From Siphonodentalium dalli (lineage: Eukaryota > Mollusca > Scaphopoda > Gadilida > Siphonodentaliidae): a stretch of 64,000 nt of DNA. Position 1 is the stretch's first letter. Each line of letters opens with the position of its first letter. Both the position numbers and the translations under genes were made by a program. Positions 59,164 to 64,000 of this stretch are shown here, piece by piece. The notes beneath the pieces are model-generated. The model did no database searches. It had not been told where the DNA came from and worked only from the letters and a program-made list of their open reading frames with translations. Location: positions 161,871,043 to 161,935,042 of the forward strand of contig CP136069.1 of NCBI GenBank assembly GCA_032622095.1, in the 5' to 3' direction.

Positions 59164-59186
59164 GGCACACTTACTGATCACGTGAT
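59164..59186. other. Centre (loop) of the 10 kb palindrome
   Basis: The unpaired 23 bp between CACCCGATT and AATCGGGTG contain the short palindrome TGATCACGTGAT's core (GATCACGTGATA region). This is the turnaround point of the inverted dimer. Confidence 0.8.
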
Positions 59187-59802
59187 AATCGGGTGTCCAC
59201 ATATGTCCACAATCTTTTATTTGCAATAATTGGACATTATACTCTCACGTAAATAACAAGGAGCGTTTATTCATTACCTCTCTATCATGATGAAGGTATT
59301 AAGCATCGTGTAGCACTATTTCACCAAAGGTCACACGTTAGACGTGCACACGTATACATACGTAATATCAGACTAAACAAAGCTGTTGATATGTTTCTTT
59401 CATCTTTTATATGATGGCGCTATATGTTATATGCTCGATAGACCTAGTTACCGCCTGTGCTCAATCGCACATAAGCGAAACAAACGCTCTTTATTTAAAT
59501 AACAGGGAGGCTACTCTAACACTCTTAGTTTTTCCAACAAAATAGTTATCAAATTCGATCACCAATAGAACTGTCTGTGAAACAACGATGACTTATAACA
59601 ATCTTTAACTTATTTATCGATCTATGCTAGAACATGGCCGCAACAAAATCATGACCATAACAAAAAACATTACCTTAACCTTACCATTACGCATGAATAT
59701 AAATTTACCATGCGTAAATATTGTCAGATTATCGTCTGATGAGCAAATCCTATGTTTACATTATACTTAATCTCAGGTATGACTAGAATTGTATCATGTG
59801 TG

Positions 59803-59861
<59 letters not shown>

Positions 59862-62014
59862 TCATAGCGTGACGAGCAAAATGTGATGTTTACACACTTA
59901 AGCTATGAACAAACAATACATCTCCATCTACAGTGGAGTCTACTTCATTGTGAATTAAGTCACTCTGGGTTATTTGACCATAATCCTGTTACATCTTAGC
60001 CCTTGGTTTATTGTAATTTAATGAAAATTTTACACATCGTGATTGCTTTCAAAAATAGTACAACTTCCTGTTGGTAATACACGAATGAAGAGTGTTTCAT
60101 TCATACGAAATTACTACACAAATGAACTGAAATTTATATTTCACATCTTCCCAACAACAGATACAGAGATAGTCATAGTGTTATACTGTCTTGCATGTAC
60201 CCATCCTATGACATCATTAGAAGGGGCAATACACTCAAGGAGTTAAAGTGACACGAAACAAGGGACGTGATGCAATATTGGTGTTTGAATATTAAAGGAA
60301 CACAAGACACTCTAAAGGGACACAAGACACTCATTATGAATGAATGTTAACAATACAAGCGCAGTGGTTGAAAGTTAAAATGACACAGAACAATATTTAA
60401 AGTTCAAATTTTCGGGCTCTTAATGCGCCTTTTATCATTACGTATCGTTTCTCACTCTACAATTCCCAATAATCCACTCACTCTCTCCCCGCTTATAGAT
60501 ATATAACGAAAACGAGAATATCATGTTGATGAAGTTTATTGAAATTTAATCGTCCGAATTGTCATCACTTTCGTCAGAAGTATCATTTGTTTCGTCCATG
60601 AATTTTTCTAGCATCGGTTTGTACTTTAATATTGACATTTTCACTGCATCACGATCGTCATAACCATTATTCAAATATTTGTCGACTTTATCCATGACTC
60701 TGTTGTGCAGAGTCCCATTGCGCAGCTGCAGATACGCTACTATTGTCCAAGCATAACCATTCATAAATTGCCTCATGTGTTCACTTTTAAGGTCCTTGTC
60801 AGCTTGTTCTTTTGCTTCTGTTTCTGTCGAGCCATTTTCCTTATACGTTTCCACTTTATCACTCCATTCCTCATGTGTTTTATCTCTACTCTCATCACAC
60901 AAACTTTGGAAGTATTCATCTTCATTCAATTTAATTTTCTTATTCTGACTATCATCCGTGTCCTCAGTTAATTTTCGTTTTAACTTATTTTCTTTACACC
61001 AGTTTTTTTTACGTGTCTCTGAACATCATAATGATCTTCGAACAAAAGCCCGCAGTCATTATAAGGGTACGACATGTCTTCTCGAATGTCTATGTTTTGA
61101 CGGTTCTTCTTATTAATTTCATCGAGCTCACCAGGTGGCCTTATGTCCTTAGTAAAGCCATTATGTTGACCCGGGGGCACAATATAATTATATGCTATGC
61201 CTTGACCAGGGAGTTCTCTGTCATCGTATTTCATCGCATTCTGTTGACCCTGGGTCTCAGTGTCTTTTGTATGTTTTTTCATCCCATTCTGTTCATCTGT
61301 GTGTTCTCTGTCATCGTATTTCATGCCATTCCATTCACCCATATGTTGGTTCGTGTCCTCTTTTAGTACATTCTGTCGCAGACGTAATGTGTCCGGTGTT
61401 GCGGCTTTTAAATCCACCAGTAGGTAACCGTACGGTTCACTCGTCGCTTCCGAAAACTCTCGAACCATACGCTGAGGACATTCAGGATATATCTGTCTTG
61501 ATAATGTTGAAATTAATCCCTTGTCGATTGGGTTATTGAACAATACCAAATATTGACAATTTCGTCGTTGCGTTGGATCTTTGTTGTAGTAGAAATTCTG
61601 GTTCAAACTTATCAAAGATAAGTTCAAATGGTGACTTCCTTCGGAATGCAAATCATTAACTCTCTGGTCTTTTGATGAAGTTTGCATCAAGTCATCGAGT
61701 ATAACTAGATTTTTATACCGGGGGTGATAAGAGAATCCAAGTTTGCTGGTATTCCTCGTATAAAGTTGACATGAGGGGTGACGGTATACTTTATTTCGTC
61801 ATATAGGGGCTGCCAATATTTATAAAACCATATTATTCTGTCAGGTGCGGGTGATATTTTTGAGGCAGACTTTTGTAGCAAGGTTTTCACGAAGTACGTC
61901 TTCCCACTAGATGTCGGTCCACTTACACATGCCTTGAATGGATGCTTGAAAATAAAATCTTCCTGGATTTTGGCCAGTGGATCATCAAAGCAGGATGTAA
62001 TGTCGAATGGTTGC

Positions 62015-62048
<34 letters not shown>

Positions 62049-63739
62049 TGTGTTGTTGGTGTTGGTGTTGTTGTGGCGGCTGATGATGCGGTTGTTTTTG
62101 TTGCTGTTGTTGTTGTTGTGGCGGCTGATGATGCTGCTGTTGTTGTTGTTGTTGGTGTTGTTGTTGTTGTTGTGGCGGCTGATGATGCTGTTGTTGTTGT
62201 TGCTGTTGTTGTTGTTGTTGTTGTGGCGGCTGATGATGCTGCTGCTGTTGTTGTTGTTGGTGTTGTTGGTGTTGTTGTTGTTGTTGTTGCTGATCTGAAG
62301 GTGTGTGTTTAACTTTGATATGACTCTTCAAACTATCTTACCAAGCATAGACACTTAAGCACTCTTCACATTGATACTTCATTTTCCTATATAATCAGTG
62401 AAATCGAGCTTTCTTCTATGCACCTATATTTATATAGAACAGAAACAAGGGAAACGTGGTGGACTAGTTAACTAGTTCAGGCTGTCGTTCACAACGTCTC
62501 TTCGTGTTGTTTGTACTGGATACAAATTTATCACATTGGCTACAATACAACCTACCTATCCAAATGTCAATGCAATTATGAGTGATTTCAATATGAACAC
62601 TCTATTATATAGATATGTGTAACCTGGTGACATGATGAAATCGATTGTGTACTGAGTTGACCTCCGGCTTCGTGCCGATTGTGTACTGAGCTGACACCGT
62701 GGATAAATTGACCAATGACTGCTATTGTATCTTTTGACAGATATGCGTGCGCAGACTCGTTTGATGTTCGCTATCGCATTACTATGTTTTCCAATAATTC
62801 TCGATAATGTAAGTGTGTCATTTATGTTGAAAGATGAATAAAGAGCGTTGCTTTACTATGAGGTAATACTCCTTATTTGGATGTCTTGTGCTCCGACACG
62901 TACACATTGTACAATATATACGTGCATGAATAGGTGTGGGTAATTGATGTGAGATGTGAAGGTGGTTGGGGTAGGGGGAGTATTATGACGTAGGTCTGTG
63001 ACAAACATTGAGTGGAAAATCTCTTGTCAAACAAAAGATTTTTACCACGATAGAACCCAGCGAGATATTATTATTGAAAAGATAATCGATTATACATGTA
63101 TTTATTGGTGATGACATAATTCAAGTTCACATATGGTAGGATATACAATATTTAAAGTGTTCATTTTTTTAATCCCAGTTGACAGAATCAGACATTTCTT
63201 CGGATGAATACGCACTATCCAGTAGGTGGGAATATTCATCTGTTGATCAAAATACAGTAAGATGTATGTGTGTCTGAATCTTTACGCAAATAATTTGGTT
63301 AAGCCGTCTTAAGCTGAGATTATTTAGTTGATGTGTCAGACATTTAATAGTCGGCCGAGATTACAAAGCAACTTCACACGATGAACCAACAATATACACA
63401 CACCCACATGATGCTCAAATATGACGACCTGCTCTATGAATAATTTGGTTAAGCCATCTTAAGCTGAGATTATTTAGTTGCAGACCCGCAATAGTCGGCC
63501 GAAATTACAAAGTTCCCAAAAAAAAACAACTTCACACTTATACACGATGAACCAACTTGTTAGTCAACAATATACACATACCAACAGGACGCTCAAATAT
63601 GACGCCCTGCTCTATCGAAAATATACTTACGCCCATTTTTATCAACAATTCTCAAATATATAGTACTATAGTACTAACATACTCAAAATACACTTACGCC
63701 CAATTTTACGATTGCACCCAACGAGTGGCTCTATCTTCT
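59187..63739 (-). repeat. Right arm of the palindrome
   Basis: It is the inverted copy of the left arm without the Harbinger-like insertion. It mirrors the terminal tandem units, the TAGTACTATAGTACTA palindrome (63,661-63,676) and the TATA box. Confidence 0.85.
60546..62382 (-). pseudogene. C2H2 / Gln-rich / packaging-ATPase fusion, right copy, broken
   Basis: The start codon is at 62,380-62,382. The N-terminal finger is complete in DNA (C-x2-C ... H-x4-H) but a TAA replaces the codon after its Trp. The Gln/His tract (about 62,020-62,290), Walker A (GPTSSGKT) and the following segment DRIIWFYKYWQPLYDEI are intact. A one-base loss near 61,710 breaks the frame just before Walker B, and two extra bases in an A-run near 61,000 break it again after the second finger. 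The acidic tail is open to 60,546. The lesions differ from those in the left copy. Confidence 0.7.
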
Positions 63740-63745
63740 TGCAAG

Positions 63746-64000
63746 ACAACTTTTTTCCAGGAATGGTTCACCACCGTTCAATCGTTTTCTAAGTATAAGT
63801 TATATGTGGACACCAAACCTTATTTCAGAGAAGAACCCTATTTGGTGAAACTAAGAACATCAGAAGCAATTTTAATGTTCAAATTTCGTACTAGAAATCA
63901 CAGATTACCCATTGAAACCGGTAACTGGGCTGGTCTCCCTACACACGAAAGAACATGCCCTTCGTGCAGCAAAATCCTTATCGGAGATGAATATCACGCT
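63746..64000 (+). pseudogene. LINE ORF2 C-terminal part, runs off the window
   Basis: After one extra T, the frame gives FFQEWFTTVQSFSKYKLYV, LRTSEAILMFKFRTRNHRLP and the zinc motif CPSCSKILIGDEYH. This continues the LINE cut at 53,386 and confirms that the 10 kb palindrome is an insertion. Confidence 0.8.

Larger units (their letters stand above)
53387..63739. mobile_element. Polinton/adintovirus-like element, complete palindrome
   Basis: The element is 10.35 kb: two inverted arms with a 23-bp centre (59,164-59,186). It begins AGAAGATAGAGCC and ends in the exact complement, so ends are AG...CT, with flanking hexamers TACAAG and TGCAAG (5 of 6 match). Long inverted ends, AG termini and 6-bp duplications are Polinton/Maverick hallmarks. 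It interrupts the LINE between ITQQLQ and the conserved FFQEWF segment. Each arm has one ATPase/zinc-finger gene. No polymerase B, integrase, protease or capsid gene is seen, so it is defective. It is an old, broken virus-like insertion. Confidence 0.75.

Noticed and set aside
55523-61539. Antisense frames of 88-117 codons in the palindrome arms (for example at 55,633-55,986 and 61,013-61,366)
   Set aside because: They are antisense shadows of the ATPase/zinc-finger gene; their conservation in both arms follows from arm identity.

Overview
This window looks like nuclear DNA of an invertebrate animal. It is AT-rich and gene-poor, with one spliced gene spread over about 18 kb, a CR1/L2-type LINE, Helitron ends, many small inverted-repeat elements, and a virus-like Polinton-type element. 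A mollusc or other lophotrochozoan is my best guess. The reasons are the frequent TACATGTA and TACCGGTA palindromes and a small secreted Met/Pro/Gly-rich protein like those found in shell matrices; neither is proof. I see no rRNA, tRNA or CRISPR array and no prokaryotic operon.

Layout. 1-4,100: stacked TTAA-flanked MITEs and a Helitron. 4,088-4,387 (minus strand): a probable first coding exon of an ankyrin-repeat gene, with a 1.37 kb DNA transposon (perfect 8-bp target duplication) about 140 bp upstream of its ATG. 6,800-16,000: degenerate tandem repeats and a 4.5 kb inverted repeat, no convincing gene. 17,400-21,200: a nest of palindromes. 22,295-40,381: a five-exon gene on the plus strand, with TATA box, signal peptide, GT-AG junctions in consistent phase, stop codon and AATAAA signal, predicting 135 residues. 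Its introns are filled with MITEs, Helitrons and minisatellites, and three of its exon starts have been locally tandem-duplicated. 43,320-64,000: a decayed LINE (ORF1, endonuclease, reverse transcriptase, C-terminal zinc motif) split first by about 5 kb of repeats and then by a large palindromic element.

The most notable object is 53,387-63,739. It is a 10.35 kb almost complete palindrome with a 23-bp centre, AG...CT ends and an imperfect 6-bp target duplication, inserted in the LINE. Each arm carries one decayed copy of a gene that joins a C2H2 finger, a Gln/His tract, a viral packaging-type P-loop ATPase, a repeat region, a second C2H2 finger and an acidic tail. No polymerase, integrase or capsid gene is visible. 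The simplest reading is a snap-back (inverted dimer) genome end of a Polinton/adintovirus-like element that was integrated. The two arms have since gained different lesions, and one arm took a later transposon insertion whose empty site survives in the other arm.

Two further patterns cross element boundaries. A roughly 66-nt hairpin with compensating stem changes occurs inside at least three otherwise different MITE families. A short motif, AAACGCTCTTTATT, recurs in MITEs and in the Polinton-like element. Coordinates of repeat boundaries were read by eye and may be off by a few bases.
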